Shown one piece after another: positions 11,361 through 22,610 of a stretch of DNA of 64,000 nt. This stretch comes from Petaurus breviceps papuanus (Eukaryota; Chordata; Mammalia; Diprotodontia; Petauridae), in the NCBI GenBank assembly GCA_028583685.1, contig JAMXIF010000045.1, positions 4,676,065 through 4,740,064 on the forward strand, read 5' to 3'. The notes beneath the pieces were generated by a model. The model was not told the origin of the DNA. It searched no databases and worked only from the letters and a program-made list of their open reading frames with translations. The position numbers and the translations under genes are program-made. Every line of letters starts with the position of its first letter. Position 1 is the first letter of the stretch.

Positions 11361-11594
11361 TTTTTGAAAAATTGCCTTAATGGAGTTTATAGCTGAGATA
11401 ACTAAATATCTTTACAATTTTATCAAAATGAAGTAGAGAGTGTGAGTTATTGAAGTGTTAAAAAGCCAGAATTCTATCCATTTCCCACATGACCTTCTTT
11501 TAAGAGTAATTACAGTTGACTAGAACAGTCACTGGTCAATACTAAGCTTTATCATTCTGGTAAGCAGAATAGTACAAGAATACTAAAACAGGGG

Positions 11595-11665
11595 CCATGG
11601 GAACTAATTTCAAGTGTTGGCTGTGATTTTTTTACCTCTGTGATAATGGACAAATCACTGGAGGA
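11595..11665 (+). mobile_element. MIR-type SINE, left part
   Basis: CAAGTGTTGGCTGTG... and GGACAAATCACTGG correspond to the MIR head and start of CORE. The right part resumes at 11985, across an L2 fragment. Confidence 0.5.
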
Positions 11666-11669
11666 GTGA

Positions 11670-11975
11670 ATACCAAAATCCTCCCAATGCCTTCCTTTAT
11701 TCAGGGTGTAATCTGGACTTTTAGGCTCCTTCCATTCTCCAACTTCATCATCTATCTGGTTTTACCTCCATAGAACTAGCTGCTCACACACCAGATACTC
11801 CTGGGTTTTCCCCTTCCCACAACTTTCTGCCTTTTTTGTTGCATTGTTTCCCCTCCATTAGAGTGGAAGAACCTTGAGGGAAGGAACATTTTTTTCTTTT
11901 TACTATATGTATGCCTAGTGTTAAGCACAGTGCCTGGAACATACCACATGCTTGATAAATGATTGGTGGTTTTGG
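11670..11975 (+). mobile_element. L2 LINE 3' end
   Basis: The right end reads GAACCTTGAGGGAAGGAACA, then TTAAGCACAGTGCCTGGAAC and TGATAAATGATTGGTGG, the L2 3' tail. The pyrimidine-rich part to its left fits the L2 3' coding end. Confidence 0.75.
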
Positions 11976-11984
11976 TTGGACTTA

Positions 11985-12110
11985 ACCTGGTATGACTTCA
12001 GTTTCTCATCTGTTAAATAGGAATAATATCTCACAGGATGGTTTGAGGCAAGTGCTCTGTAAAATGTAAAGAGCTGAATAAAAAGCAGTCATTGCTATGC
12101 CACTCTAAAT
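11985..12110 (+). mobile_element. MIR-type SINE, right part
   Basis: GACTTCAGTTTCTCATCTGT, then ATAGGAATAATATCTCACAG and AAAGAGCTGAATAAA, is MIR CORE and tail. It continues the piece at 11595-11665. Confidence 0.65.
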
Positions 12111-12114
12111 AAAT

Positions 12115-13245
12115 TGTTAAAATTGGATAATGGTATACATGAATTTTCTTATCATCACAATCCATACTGTTCACTGCATCTGAAAGGGTCAGATAAGTAT
12201 TACAATAATTATTAAAAATGAATTAAATAAACAAGCTAGTTTATAATATTTTATTTAAGACATGGCATGCCTGATTTTGTGTGGGAATGCCCAATTGCCC
12301 ATATTTTATTTTATATATGACCTTTTCAATTCATGCGTAAGTTCAGATCGTCAAAGTAGGCTACTTTGCTTTACATTTTGAGGTCTTTTGCTCTTTGTAA
12401 CATATTATTCCTTCCTTTCCGCAACAGATGAATTTATACTAGTTTTATGTTATTCTAATTTCTTTTAATTTATATTTGAAGATTTTCCTCCTGTGGTCAC
12501 TTGCCAAATTTGTTTCTCGATACCTTTAACCGCTATGTATTTTAGAGTTTTCAGTGCTGATGTTTTGCTTCTTTAGTTTGTTCTTGTTTTCAGGTGTTCT
12601 TTGGATTCTTTAGTTGGTACTTTTTCTGTTTTCATAAATTATACATAGTTTTGTTTTATAATTTATCACATTATAGCATGCAGATATTTATATAATCATG
12701 TTCTTCAGGGAGATGAGCAATCATTAAGTTGGCTCCATGCATCATTATTTTGCTTATTTCTTTCAACATGTCTTTTTTTTTTGTTTGTTTCTCTTCTGCC
12801 AAATTATCTCACACTCCTGTGTATTTGCATGCTCAATCTGGGAGAAACCTTGAAAATCATCTAATTTATTTTTTTCTTTGTTCAGACAACACTCTGGTTT
12901 ATTTATTATTCTTTCTTTTGTTTTTCCTATGGTATCAAATATTTCTGCTGTTCAGGCCATAAATTCTGCTTTCATAACTCATATTTCTCTCTTAAACCAT
13001 TCAAGATCATCCTAGTGTGAGACTATGATATCTTGAAAATCCAATATCATCTGACTTCTCAACTTTGAGTCATATTTTGACTCAAAGTAGCCAAAGACTT
13101 TGTCATCCAAGAGGTGACCAGGTGTTGAAACACCATGCATAGTAGGTTTGGAAGTAGACATTATGTGAATGTCCTTTTCAGTCCCCATTCATATCCTTCT
13201 CTCACTGATCCACTTCATAGTCATATACATTCATATGGATTTGTG
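12115..13245. other. Unassigned stretch
   Basis: T-rich on the plus strand from about 12340 to 12980, a bias seen in antisense L1 here, but no diagnostic L1 motif was found. No gene seen. Confidence 0.4.
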
Positions 13246-13249
13246 ATAG

Positions 13250-13345
13250 AATAATGCTCCTCGAGGGCAAACTACTTCACAATTATTTTATATGCCTATC
13301 ACAGTGCCTGGAACAGAATTGATCCTCAAGAAAATATTGGTGAAC
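13250..13345 (+). mobile_element. L2 LINE 3' end fragment
   Basis: GCTCCTCGAGGGCAAACTAC, then ATCACAGTGCCTGGAACAGA and GAAAATATTGGTGAACAT, is the L2 tail. Confidence 0.65.
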
Positions 13346-14195
13346 ATTTAATTGATAGCTAAAAGAGGTTATGTTGCATAAGAACAAATAGAATATATTT
13401 GCTCCATTTAGAAGACTGAACCACCTGTTGCATTTGAAGCTATCCATGGGGCTGACTTTTGTGATGCGCATAGCCCACATCTAGGGCTAATGTCTGCCCT
13501 GTTTAGTGAGTGGGCATCACCTTCTTATTTACTGATATGCAAGTTCCTCTACAATAATTATCTATATTCAACATGTTCTGCTGGGAATGACCCTAATCAT
13601 TCCTATCTAAATTTGCTTCACCTAAGTCTATCAAATGGCTCAGCCTTACCTATGTTCCAGCGCATAAATATGGGCTTTACCCATTGTTTAGACAAAATGA
13701 AAGTTCTTTTAAGGGATTGGCACCTATATTTTTGCAAATTATTTCTATAATTACAGATTTAAAATATATTGAAAAATAAATAATTCATTTCCCTTTTTTC
13801 TCTAAAATCTTAAACTCATCAGCATGATGTGATTACCATGCAGAAAAGCAGACAGAGTGCTAAAGCAGCTGCCACAGTGAAATGTATAATTTAATCCATC
13901 ATTTAATATTTATTGATAATACATGTAATATATGGGCAAATGTATTTGCCTATGAGGCATTTCCTCTTTCAATGGACATTCAGACTATGCTTACATAGGG
14001 CAATTGGTTCAACCATATTAACTAAATTAAGTCAATTCATTTAATTCCTTTCAGAAGTTTGTGTTTTTACTGAGTTTATTCAATAGATACATTGTTTGGG
14101 TTTCATGTATATATAGCCTACATTAGTATTTCTCATACAGTGACTGCATTGTGACGACCTAAAAGGGATTTTGTAGTAAATTGTGATTACTCTAT
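13346..14195. other. Unassigned stretch
   Basis: No gene, RNA or recognisable repeat. An 86-residue open frame at 13490-13750 shows no motifs. Confidence 0.45.
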
Positions 14196-14204
14196 CATCA
14201 TGTC

Positions 14205-14695
14205 ACTGAAAATGAGCCAGTGGCTGACTATTGTCTCTAGGACAAAAAGCAAAGTCTTTACTTTGGTATTTAAGTTTCCTCACAGTTTGTCTCTCACCTA
14301 CATGCAAAGGCTTACTTCATAGGATTCATTTTCACAAGGTCTACATTCTAGCTAAATTAGATTAGTTTTTCTTCTAAATCTCAATTTGACATCCACCTTG
14401 TCTGTGTATATGGTAAGGCTACAACCCATACATATAATATATTTCATACTCATCTCTGTCTCAGAATTATTTTCCTTCAAGAACCAGCTCAAATACTTTC
14501 TTTCTTTAAGCATTCCCTAAATCCCATTTGTTGATGCTCTCTCAAATTCATTATATTTACATATAACCCTTTCCTCCTGCAAATAGAATTGGAGTTTCAT
14601 TAGGGCAATTAAGCTTCATTAGCATTCATTAGCTGCTTATTTTTTTCCTTTATATCTTGAACTTCTAGTAGAGTGCCTTACACATATGTGAAAAG
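14205..14695 (+). mobile_element. L2 LINE 3' region
   Basis: The order of segments follows L2: GTCTCTAGGACAAAAAGCAA, CATTCTAGCTAAATTAG, CAAGAACCAGCTCAAATAC, AGCATTCCCTAAATCCC, then a tail with GTAGAGTGCCTTACACATA. Diverged and ancient. Confidence 0.7.
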
Positions 14696-14884
14696 CTAAA
14701 GGAAAACCAAAATGAATTGTGATTTCAGGAGAGCTGGTATACAATTTCCCTCTACTAACAAATAACTATGGCCTAAGTTGTATTTAGTTTATGAGTCCTA
14801 TGTAGTTGTCTGAGGCATAAAAAGGTTGATAACTTGTCAAGTGTCAAAGAAGTAGGAAGTTCTTAAATTTGAATATGCACCCAG

Positions 14885-14945
14885 GCCTTCATAATTTTAG
14901 GTCGAGCACTCTACCAGCTAAGCAACGCTTTTCAAATCATGCATG
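14885..14945 (-). other. Degenerate tRNA-like segment
   Basis: The minus strand reads TTAGCTGGTAGAGTGCTCGA (A-box/D-arm-like), and about 30 bases on has TATTCAAATTT (weak B-box). There are no matching acceptor stems, so it is more likely a decayed SINE head or tRNA pseudogene than a tRNA gene. Confidence 0.35.
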
Positions 14946-15109
14946 TGAAATTGTAAACACTAAACAAAACAAAAGCAAACAAAAATAAAACAATCAATAA
15001 ACACATTATAGAGACAGAAAGATATAAACAGAAAAATATAGAGAGGCCTTTCTGTCTGTATTTATCTTTATCTCTATATGTAATATGGACATGCTGAAAA
15101 GTCATCATG

Positions 15110-15430
15110 TTTAAACTAGATTTATTATCTTTCTCCCTAAAGTTTACTGTCTTCCAACCTTCTCTGTTTCTCTCAAATGCACCACCATTCTTTTAGTCTC
15201 CCAGGTTCATAATAACAGCATTTTCCTGTACTCCCAACACTTAGGGGCCACAAAATTGTCAGACCTTGAAATTTCTAATATATGAAATCTCTCTCATACT
15301 ATCCTTCCTCTACACTTTCCTTACTTTCTTAAATTGATGCTCTCATCTTCTTCCTAAGTTATCGTAATAGTCTCCTAATTAATCACCTTAAGTCAAATCT
15401 CTCAGCACTTCAGTCAATCCTTTATCTCTT
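15110..15430 (+). mobile_element. Probable L2 LINE fragment
   Basis: Pyrimidine-rich sequence with TCTCTCAAATGCACC, TTATCGTAATAGTCTCCTAA and CTCTCAGCACTTCAGTCAAT fits the L2 3' coding part that precedes the piece typified at 42.4 kb. Confidence 0.5.
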
Positions 15431-17094
15431 TACACCCTAGGAAAGTGAACAAGACCTGCTTTCCATGGTAGAGGGAGTTCCTTTCTTTGGAAGTTCCCAG
15501 TAATAATGGAATCCAGGTTCTGATTCTATCCCCTATAAATACATCAAGAAGTGAATAAGTTTAGGAAGAAATCGTTGATGAAATATATGAACAGGTGTTT
15601 TCCAAAGGAATAAATATGAGCTACTGAAAACCTTATTTTAAAATGCTGTAAATGAGTAATGATTAGAGAAATTTAAATCAAAATGAAGGTTATATTTCAT
15701 ACTACTCAGATTGACAAAGTCAAAAGAAAAAGTACATGACAATCAAAAGAATAGCCAACCTCAATTCTAGAGGACTCATGATGAAACACACTACCTATTT
15801 CTTGACACAGATGTGATTGGCTCAGTGTGCAAAATACAACACACATTTTTAGATATGAGCAATGTGGGAATTAGTTTTGTTTGACTATGCATATTTGTTA
15901 CAAATGTTTTATTTTTCTTTTTTCCCCTATGAGAAGGGAAATTGAAGAGAAATTAAATAGTTTTCATTGGAATTAAATAAAATAAAGTTTGAGGTAAATT
16001 TAATTAATTGTAGCCCTAAGATAACCAAACTCCTGAATAGCCAGCTGACACAGAACTACTTTTTCAGTTTATTTTGTCTGTCTTAAAATGCTTCTTTAAT
16101 GATATTTTTTTCAAAATTATTCTACTGGGGAGACAATTGACCTACATTTTATTAAGTATATAAATGGATAATTTCTGAAAACAAAAGAAAAAGAAAAAAC
16201 TTAGAGCTACTGTATCAACAGGATTAAACTGAAATGATAATTGTGCCTATAATTCTAAGAAACTCATCCTATCATAGAAACACTAAAACAAATGCATAGT
16301 GAGAAATGAAGCAATAATAAATTGTAAATCTAGGTTTATATTAAGAAAGGTGAAATTCTGTATTTGTGGATTTGCCAAGATGTTTTCTATATCCTTTCAT
16401 TCCTACAACCATACCACTAGAGCCTAGAGAAGACATAAGTATTCCACAGTGATTTCTTTCCAAAGAGAACCCTCAAGAAAGCAGAATAAATTAACAACTC
16501 TTTTTTATTCTTGTTTTAATTATCATAAATACTTCCATAAATTTATGACATTGAAGGAGAACAGAACTCCAATCTCAATAAAAGTATTGAACCCTGAAAA
16601 TTAGACTGAGATTTATACGCTCATTTAAAAACATTATTCCTTGTTCCATGACCCGAACATTTTCTATGCATTGTGGAATCTCAGCTGTGGGGAGTCTTAT
16701 CAAAGAGAGGCCATGTCATGCTGCCCCATATTTCATAGATAATTCAAAATCCTCCTTTCCCAACATTTATATCATGAGCATTCCCAGAGCCTTTGACATA
16801 ATGGCCTTTGACGACCTTTGTGACATCTGTAAGACTATTTATCGTAGATACACATTAATCAGACATATATAATGGACCTCTAGCTTCAGAAAAAATCTTA
16901 GCCCACTGTTTCCCATTTTCTGAGTAATAGGTGTAACTTTCTACCATTTTATGTTTCTACTTAACTGCCATCACTGTCTTCCAATTTTAATTTGTCTTTT
17001 CAGGCTAATAAAAGAAAATGAAAGCGTGTAAGCATGTTCACTGTTTTTGAAACAGTTGTAGGGAAATAGAAAGAAGTAAGATATAATAACAACA
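15431..17094. other. Unassigned AT-rich stretch
   Basis: No gene seen. A 74-residue frame at 16648-16872 has no recognisable motifs. Weak A-rich patches near 15590-15730 resemble L1 coding-strand composition without a clear match. Confidence 0.4.
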
Positions 17095-17240
17095 ACAATA
17101 ATAACATGAACATTAATAACCTCAGGAGAATTTAAATCCCTTTAGGCCAGGGACTCTCTCATTTTTTTTTTATTTTATCCCCAGATTATATCTTGCCTAT
17201 ATCTGGTAGTTAATAATTGTTGGTGGTGATTGCCTAAAAC
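17095..17240 (+). mobile_element. Possible L2 LINE tail
   Basis: TTAGGCCAGGGACTCTCTCA, then TTTATCCCCAGATTATATC and TGGTAGTTAATAATTGTTGG, follows the L2 3' end order. Confidence 0.5.
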
Positions 17241-18043
17241 TATGTGAATAAAACATTTATATGGCAATAATTCTTAAGTTGAATACAGGGTAATAAGAAG
17301 ACTTTTATGTTATTTTGCTGAAACATACAACCATTGTTCCATTTATCTCTTGGAAATTGCAAAGTGTACTGTTTTATTTTGTTATACTTTGTTTAAGAGT
17401 TTTTAGGAAACAGACTGTTATTTTTCCAGTGATTATGTTTATCATCCAAGTTAAAATAAATTTTGTCAAAAATGTAAGTGAGGGAAAAACACTTACTATA
17501 TTCCCAAGGCATGAAAAAAAAATAGGCTGAAACTATTGTGAAGCAGATGACAGGCATATACACACATATGTATCACACAATACATATTTGCACACACAAG
17601 TGTCTGTCTATGTATACACCTGCATATATATATGTATGTGTGTGTGTGTATCTTATACATACTGACTCTTCTTTTTTTCATTTTCTTTAGAGGTAGACAA
17701 TTATAGGATAAATATTATATCAGAATTTTCCCTTATCAAGATGGGTTAAATTTGATTTTATTGAAAGGGGGTCAAAGCCAAGCCTTGATTTTCCTGTGGC
17801 ATATCATGGCACAATCTGAGAATCCTTTCTTGGATTGTTCCAATTGCCTCTGTGCTGACAGGGCTTCCCAGTCATTGCGGCACAAATGGTCCCTCCTACC
17901 TGGAATTGGTCTCCTTCAGATTTGGTGGATCTCTGAAGACCACATAAGACTGTACCCTGACCTACTGATCAGACATATTTCCATATTGAGATGAGGCCCA
18001 AGTTAACCTGAGCCATTTGTTACTTTATATCCTTCCTGTGTTA
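17241..18043. other. Unassigned stretch
   Basis: About 17540-17660 is alternating CA/TA low complexity. About 17750-18043 is less AT-rich and ends with TTAAATAAATATCC, which could be a polyadenylation signal of an unknown retroelement. I cannot name it. Confidence 0.4.
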
Positions 18044-18057
18044 AATAAATATCCTCT

Positions 18058-18204
18058 GTGTGGCCAGGTAGCACAGTGAGTAAGAGCACTCCAGTGTCGG
18101 GATGACCTGGGGATCAATTATGGGCTCGGATACTTAGCACCACACCAGAAATAACTGACCATGTAACCTTGAGCAAGTTACTTAACCCCAATTTCTTAAA
18201 AAAT
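18058..18204 (+). mobile_element. Type B SINE
   Basis: Head GTGTGGCCAGGTAGCACAGT, diagnostic AGTGAGTAAGAGCAC and GATGACCTGGGGATCAAT, tail AAATAACTGACC then TTGAGCAAGTTACTTAACCC. It is flanked by an exact 14-bp duplication AATAAATATCCTCT (18044-18057 and 18205-18218). Confidence 0.93.
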
Positions 18205-18533
18205 AATAAATATCCTCTTATTAACTATTTAATGATTTACAAGTGTGCCTCACATAGCCCTCACATTAAATCTTAACTAACAAGTTGCTAATGTCAAGTC
18301 CATCCCTGACAGGAAGGCAACATTAGAAAGAATTCTGAGTGTTTTGACTACAAGAAATAGCATTTACTTACTTTATTTTGTGATATGTGAAGCAATGTGT
18401 TTGTCCAAAGCTTTGGCAAATCCTGATGTTTCTTTTTTTACATAATCTTTCATATATCATCACATAGTTACTACGCTAGCACAGATGTCCATCAACTCTA
18501 ACCTGAGCTGTTTCAACATATATATATATATAT

Positions 18534-18680
18534 ATTTCTTTTTGGAGGGGGGAAGGCAGGGCAATTGGGGTTAAGTGACTTACCAAGGTCACAGGGCTAG
18601 TGAGTGTTAAGTGTCTGAGGCAGGATTTGAACTCAGGTCCTCCTGACTCCAGAGCCAGTGCTCTATTCACTGCTCCACCT
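18534..18680 (-). mobile_element. Type A SINE
   Basis: Starts at a TA run with TTTTTGGAGG, then CAATTGGGGTTAAGTGACTT, GATTTGAACTCAGGTCCTCC and ends CACTGCTCCACCT. The head is cut a few bases short of the usual end. Confidence 0.9.
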
Positions 18681-18754
18681 AATATCTATATTACTATATA
18701 CTAATAATCTATATTAATAATATAGATTACACCCCAGTAATCTTCTAAATGGTG

Positions 18755-18820
18755 TTTCTGCCCTGTCTCTCTTATTCCAATCTATCCTCCTCTCTACTGC
18801 CAGAGCAATTTTCCCAAAAT
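18755..18820 (+). mobile_element. Short L2 LINE fragment
   Basis: CTATCCTCCTCTCTACTGCC, then AGAGCAATTTTCCCAAAATG, matches the L2 segment encoding the region just before the 3' end. Confidence 0.55.
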
Positions 18821-18849
18821 GTGAAAATTTCAGGATGCAGAAGTTTCTT

Positions 18850-19150
18850 CCCAGACTAGAACATAGAGCTGAATCTAATAAGGTGGAATTCAATAGAAAT
18901 CAATATAAAACCTTACACCAAGGTATAAGAAATCTACTCTACACAATGTATGACACAGGAAGCAGAGATAAACAGGGATAGAAAGGATTTAGTAGATAGA
19001 AAGTACAATATGAGTCAACAGTATGATGAGGCAAACAAAAATGCTAAGGCAGATTTGCCATACAATGGGGGATGGGAGAAGCATAGTTTCCAGCAGTAGG
19101 GAGGTGATAATTCCACTGTACTTTGACCTCATCAGACTGCATCACCCTGG
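18850..19150 (+). mobile_element. CR1/L3 LINE relic, ORF2 3' part
   Basis: One frame at 19080-19140 reads G-R-S-I-V-S-S-S-R-E-V-I-I-P-L-Y, matching the CR1/L3 stretch R-R-S-x-x-S-R-S-R-E-V-I-x-P-L-Y near the end of the reverse transcriptase protein. Upstream ATATGAGTCAACAGTATGAT fits N-M-S-Q-Q. Ancient dead LINE with frameshifts. Confidence 0.75.
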
Positions 19151-19309
19151 GAAGCAAACCCTGTGGAGAGACCGCCCAGCACCTGCTCCGGCAGGTGCTA
19201 TACTCTCAGCTACTGAAGCCCCAGAAAGGAAAGTCCTTTGCACTGCCAAATGGTTCTACATCAGAAATGGATTTATTTGCAGTTGTGTAGATAGATAGTT
19301 TACGGTTTA

Positions 19310-19865
19310 AAGGAGCTTTTCCAGTTAAGGTGATAGGAACACAAAAGCAATTTTTAAATTACATATATATGTGTGTGTGTGTGTGTATAAATCAACAAAA
19401 ATCTGTCTTCTCATTGTCTGACCCTAAATCCTCATTCCCAATTGATAACTAAAAAAATAAGATAAAATAATCAAAATATACACTGTTACAAAAACGTATA
19501 TCCAATCAAAACAAAATTCCACATTAATTGTCTAAAATATACATATGTGTAATCAGAAACATGTATAGATCCACATATATGTATGTGTATACATATACTT
19601 CTCTCAATGTGTGTACATTTAGTGCTAGACTATAAACATATAAATATTGCATATGTAATCAATGTATACATATGTATATTTGTGTGCATTGTGTACATAT
19701 AGGTATAGTTTAAGAAATTGTCAATTTGGAAAGTTGTTTTTTTTTATTATACCTATGTGTGTATTTGTGGGTGTGTGCATTGTATGATAGTATAGTAAAT
19801 GAGTAAATAATTTAGGTAAGAGATCAATAAAATATAACTTGCAATTATATGTGAACCAGCTTTGG
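19310..19865. other. Unassigned AT-rich stretch
   Basis: Low-complexity TA/TG/CA patches, with a (GT)n run near 19369-19387. No gene. Confidence 0.55.
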
Positions 19866-19869
19866 AAAT

Positions 19870-20110
19870 TAGTGGTTTGAATACAACATATGAAATCAGG
19901 AAGATCTCCATTCAAATCTGTATTGGATTTTACTATGTTACCCTGGGCAAGTCATAACCTCCCCAAGTCTTTGTTTGCTCATCTATATATTGAGAATAAA
20001 AACAACACTTACCTCACAGGACTGTTGTGAGAATCTAATGAAATAATATAGATGAAGTTCTTTGCAAACTTTAAGGCACTGTGCCAACATGGGCTCTGAG
20101 TACAAATTTA
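19870..20110 (+). mobile_element. MIR-type SINE
   Basis: TACCCTGGGCAAGTCATAAC, CTCATCTATATATTGAGAA, CTTACCTCACAGGACTGTTG and TTTGCAAACTTTAAGGCACT give the full MIR CORE and tail order. Confidence 0.8.
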
Positions 20111-20590
20111 ATAGGATATCATTTTGTAAACCTTTATGTGGTTTATTTTCTCCTTCAAATCAACTTTAATGCCTTGTCTACACACATGAAGTGAAGAAAA
20201 GAATTGAAGTAATTATTCTAATGAACAAGAAAAGAAAATCCTTCCTTTTTACTAAAATATGCAGAAAATCAGATAAAAAGTCTTAAGGGCTTATTTTTCC
20301 CTTAAATCATCCAGATAATTGCCTCCATTTTCTAATTTTCTTTATATAGAGAAAGTCTTAGTATTTTCAACTGACTTGCATTTAATTTTTAGCTAAATTA
20401 GTATTTCTGTGAAATAGCTGCATTTTAATCTGCTTATTCCTAATTTATGTTAATGCAGATTCTCACACTGCTGTTCAGGTTTTGCATCAGTTACAATTTC
20501 GAAATACTGCATTCTTAAATGGAAGTAGTTTTAACAGGATTAAACACCTGGCAAGGGAAAGGAAGATGTCATTTTGGTGACTGCTTAATG
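20111..20590. other. Unassigned stretch, possible conserved non-coding DNA
   Basis: About 20400-20610 has few repeat features and contains homeobox/POU-like words (TAATTTATGTTAATGCAGAT; CTTAATGCAAATTTC). No gene. Regulatory function is only a guess. Confidence 0.3.
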
Positions 20591-20658
20591 CAAATTTCTG
20601 ACTTTGTACGTTTACAGATTTAGTGGTTTAAGGGGTATAAGAGGGATATAGTCAAATT

Positions 20659-20769
20659 CCTTTTTTTTTTTTGGAGGGCAAGTGTTAAGTGTTTGAGGTT
20701 GGATTTGAACTCAGGTCCTACTGAGTCCTGGACCGGTGTTCTATTCACTTCACCACCTAGTCTCCTCTC
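20659..20769 (-). mobile_element. Type A SINE, internally shortened, inside a MIR
   Basis: A poly-T start runs from GGAGGGCAA straight to GTGTTAAGTG, skipping the usual middle of about 40 bases, then GATTTGAACTCAGGTCCTAC and CACCACCTAGTCTCC. It is flanked by GGGATATAGTCAAATT (20643-20658 and 20770-20785), exact 16 bp. Confidence 0.92.
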
Positions 20770-20785
20770 GGGATATAGTCAAATT

Positions 20786-20930
20786 AACCCTTTGCAAATG
20801 AGAAAACTGAGATACCAAGTCTTAAATGAATGGTTCAATGTCACACATTTGTAAATGGCAGTCAAAGCTTATTCCTCTGAAACCAATTTGATATTCTTTC
20901 CACTGTACCCCAATAAAAATACAGGACTTT
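20786..20930 (-). mobile_element. MIR-type SINE relic
   Basis: CAAATGAGAAAACTGAGATA, CACACATTTGTAAATGGCAG and TATTCTTTCCACTGTACCCC are the antisense CORE and head of MIR. It was split on its left by the type A SINE. Confidence 0.75.
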
Positions 20931-20934
20931 AAGA

Positions 20935-21115
20935 TTTGTAAAGTGCTTTTTTTGGTTTAGCACAGTATCTCACATGATCCAGATAGGAATTTTATGAAGT
21001 AGATAATACACATTTTATTGATGAAAAATTAAGACTCAGAGAGTTTATGTGATTGAACTCCACAAGTAGTGAGTATACAAATGAGTACCTGAGTATTAAA
21101 AACCAAGACACTCCT
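20935..21115 (-). mobile_element. MIR-type SINE relic
   Basis: ATTTGTAAAGTGCTTTTTTT, CTCACATGATCC, then CATTTTATTGATGAAAAATT and AGACTCAGAGAG follow the antisense MIR tail-to-CORE order. Confidence 0.7.
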
Positions 21116-21429
21116 TTTCTCCTTGATATCTCTTTGTCCTCTTGTGAAAATAGTAATAATAGTTTTATTTTTTTAAGATATTATAACATCCAAAGATTGT
21201 AGAGTTAGGAACTCTCTTGTATATCATATAGTTAGGGATGTCCTGGGGCAAGTTCAAATCAGCTCACAGTTTTTGATTAAGTTTTCAGTGTAACCATTTG
21301 CAGAATTGGCTAACTACAAATCAGCACTCAATTTTATTGGGGATTTTTATTGTCTAGAATAAGAAAATGTTAATAGTGAAGAGTGTTTGTTTGTTTTTGG
21401 AGGCAGGATGATTAAAGGTTTGCCAGCAA

Positions 21430-21560
21430 ACATTTGAAGTCCATTTCCCTTATTTTACTGAAATCAAGAAATACCAAGAAATTAAGTGAATTCCCATGTA
21501 ATTGGGTAAGAAAAAAATGGCTGAGCCATGATTCATTTCCAGGACTTGTGGTCCAGTGGA
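21430..21560 (-). mobile_element. Possible MIR-type SINE relic
   Basis: CCTTATTTTACTGAAATCAA, ACCAAGAAATTAAGTG and TGGCTGAGCCATGATTCA resemble the antisense MIR CORE. It abuts a MIR in the opposite orientation. Confidence 0.45.
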
Positions 21561-21735
21561 AAAAAAAATCTAGATCCAATGGATCTGATCTTTAAGTATT
21601 GTCTCTGGTGTTTCCTTCCAGGGTAGCCTGGGGGAAATTGTTTAACCTCCTTGGGCCTCTACTTCTTCATTCATTAAAGAGTAGGTAAAACTTAATGATC
21701 CTAAAAGTCCTCAATTCTGTTAATCTTGGGACTCC
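21561..21735 (+). mobile_element. MIR-type SINE relic
   Basis: GTAGCCTGGGGGAAATTGTT, AACCTCCTTGGGCCTCTACT, then TGATCCTAAAAGTCCTCAAT follow the MIR-like order, with the marsupial variant end GATC...AAGGTCC. Confidence 0.6.
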
Positions 21736-21794
21736 AAATGCAGTGTTCTTTTCTTATCATTGTGTGGGTATGATTTTTGTATTTTATTTCTACA

Positions 21795-22065
21795 AAATCT
21801 CAGACTTTGAGTCTGAAGGAAACTCAGCACTCATGTAATCAAAGACATATCTCCACTTTAACACACCAGCCAAAGACAAAGTATCACCTAGTCTCTGCTT
21901 GAAAATTTTGAAAGAAGAGGCACTCATCACTCCTCAAGGCAGTCAATTCTATTTTTGAACAGCAATAAGGGTTAAGATGTTTTTTTCTTGACATCAAACC
22001 AAAGTTTGTCTTTTTGCAATTTATAATCATTACTCCTGGTCCTGTCCTCTGGGTTTATTCTAAAA
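21795..22065 (-). mobile_element. CR1/L3 LINE 3' end relic
   Basis: TAGTCTCTGCTTGAAAATTT, ACTCCTCAAGGCAGTCAATT, CTTGACATCAAACCAAAG and TACTCCTGGTCCTGTCCTC are the antisense of the CR1/L3 3' end (GGxTGCCTCxGGAGGTAGTG and AxCAGGAGxAATG). It is in opposite orientation to the relic at 18850-19150, so a separate insertion. Confidence 0.75.
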
Positions 22066-22239
22066 TTCCCTGAACTTCAATAATAATAATAATCTACATT
22101 TACATGGTATATAATAGATTTTAAATGACTTTCCTTAAAACAGTCTTATTAATTAGCATCCTAGAAATATTTCCATATCTGGTGAAATGAATGATTCAAG
22201 ATCTAAGGATTCAGGTAAAAAAAATACTTTAATAAAATA

Positions 22240-22610
22240 TATCTGGAAGATAGCAGAGTAAAGGCAGGGACTCAACTGAGCTCTCCACCCAACCCCCTCA
22301 AATACCCTTAAAAAGTGACTCTGAGCAAATTTTAGACTGACAGAACCCCAAAAGAGACAGAATGAGGCAGATTTCCAGCCCAAGACAACATGGAAGGTTA
22401 ACAGGAAAGGTCTGTTGCACCAGGTTGAGAGAGGAATACAGACCAGGACAAGACATACCAGCTTGGATACGAATCCAACAAAACCAGAGCAGACCTTAGA
22501 GTGATTGAATCACTGGAAGCTGTGGTGTTTTCCTGACTTCTGGACCCACAGACACCAAAAATAACTTAGAAGGTCAGCAGGAGGGGTCTTGACTCATGTG
22601 TCAATTGAAT
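22240..22610 (+). mobile_element. L1 LINE 5' leader fragment
   Basis: GATAGCAGAGTAAAGGCAGG, AACCCCAAAAGAGACAGAAT, GATTTCCAGCCCAAGACAAC and GAAAGGTCTGTTGCACCAGG fit the marsupial L1 5' untranslated leader as I remember it. Only the leader is present, with no ORF1 after it. Confidence 0.7.
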
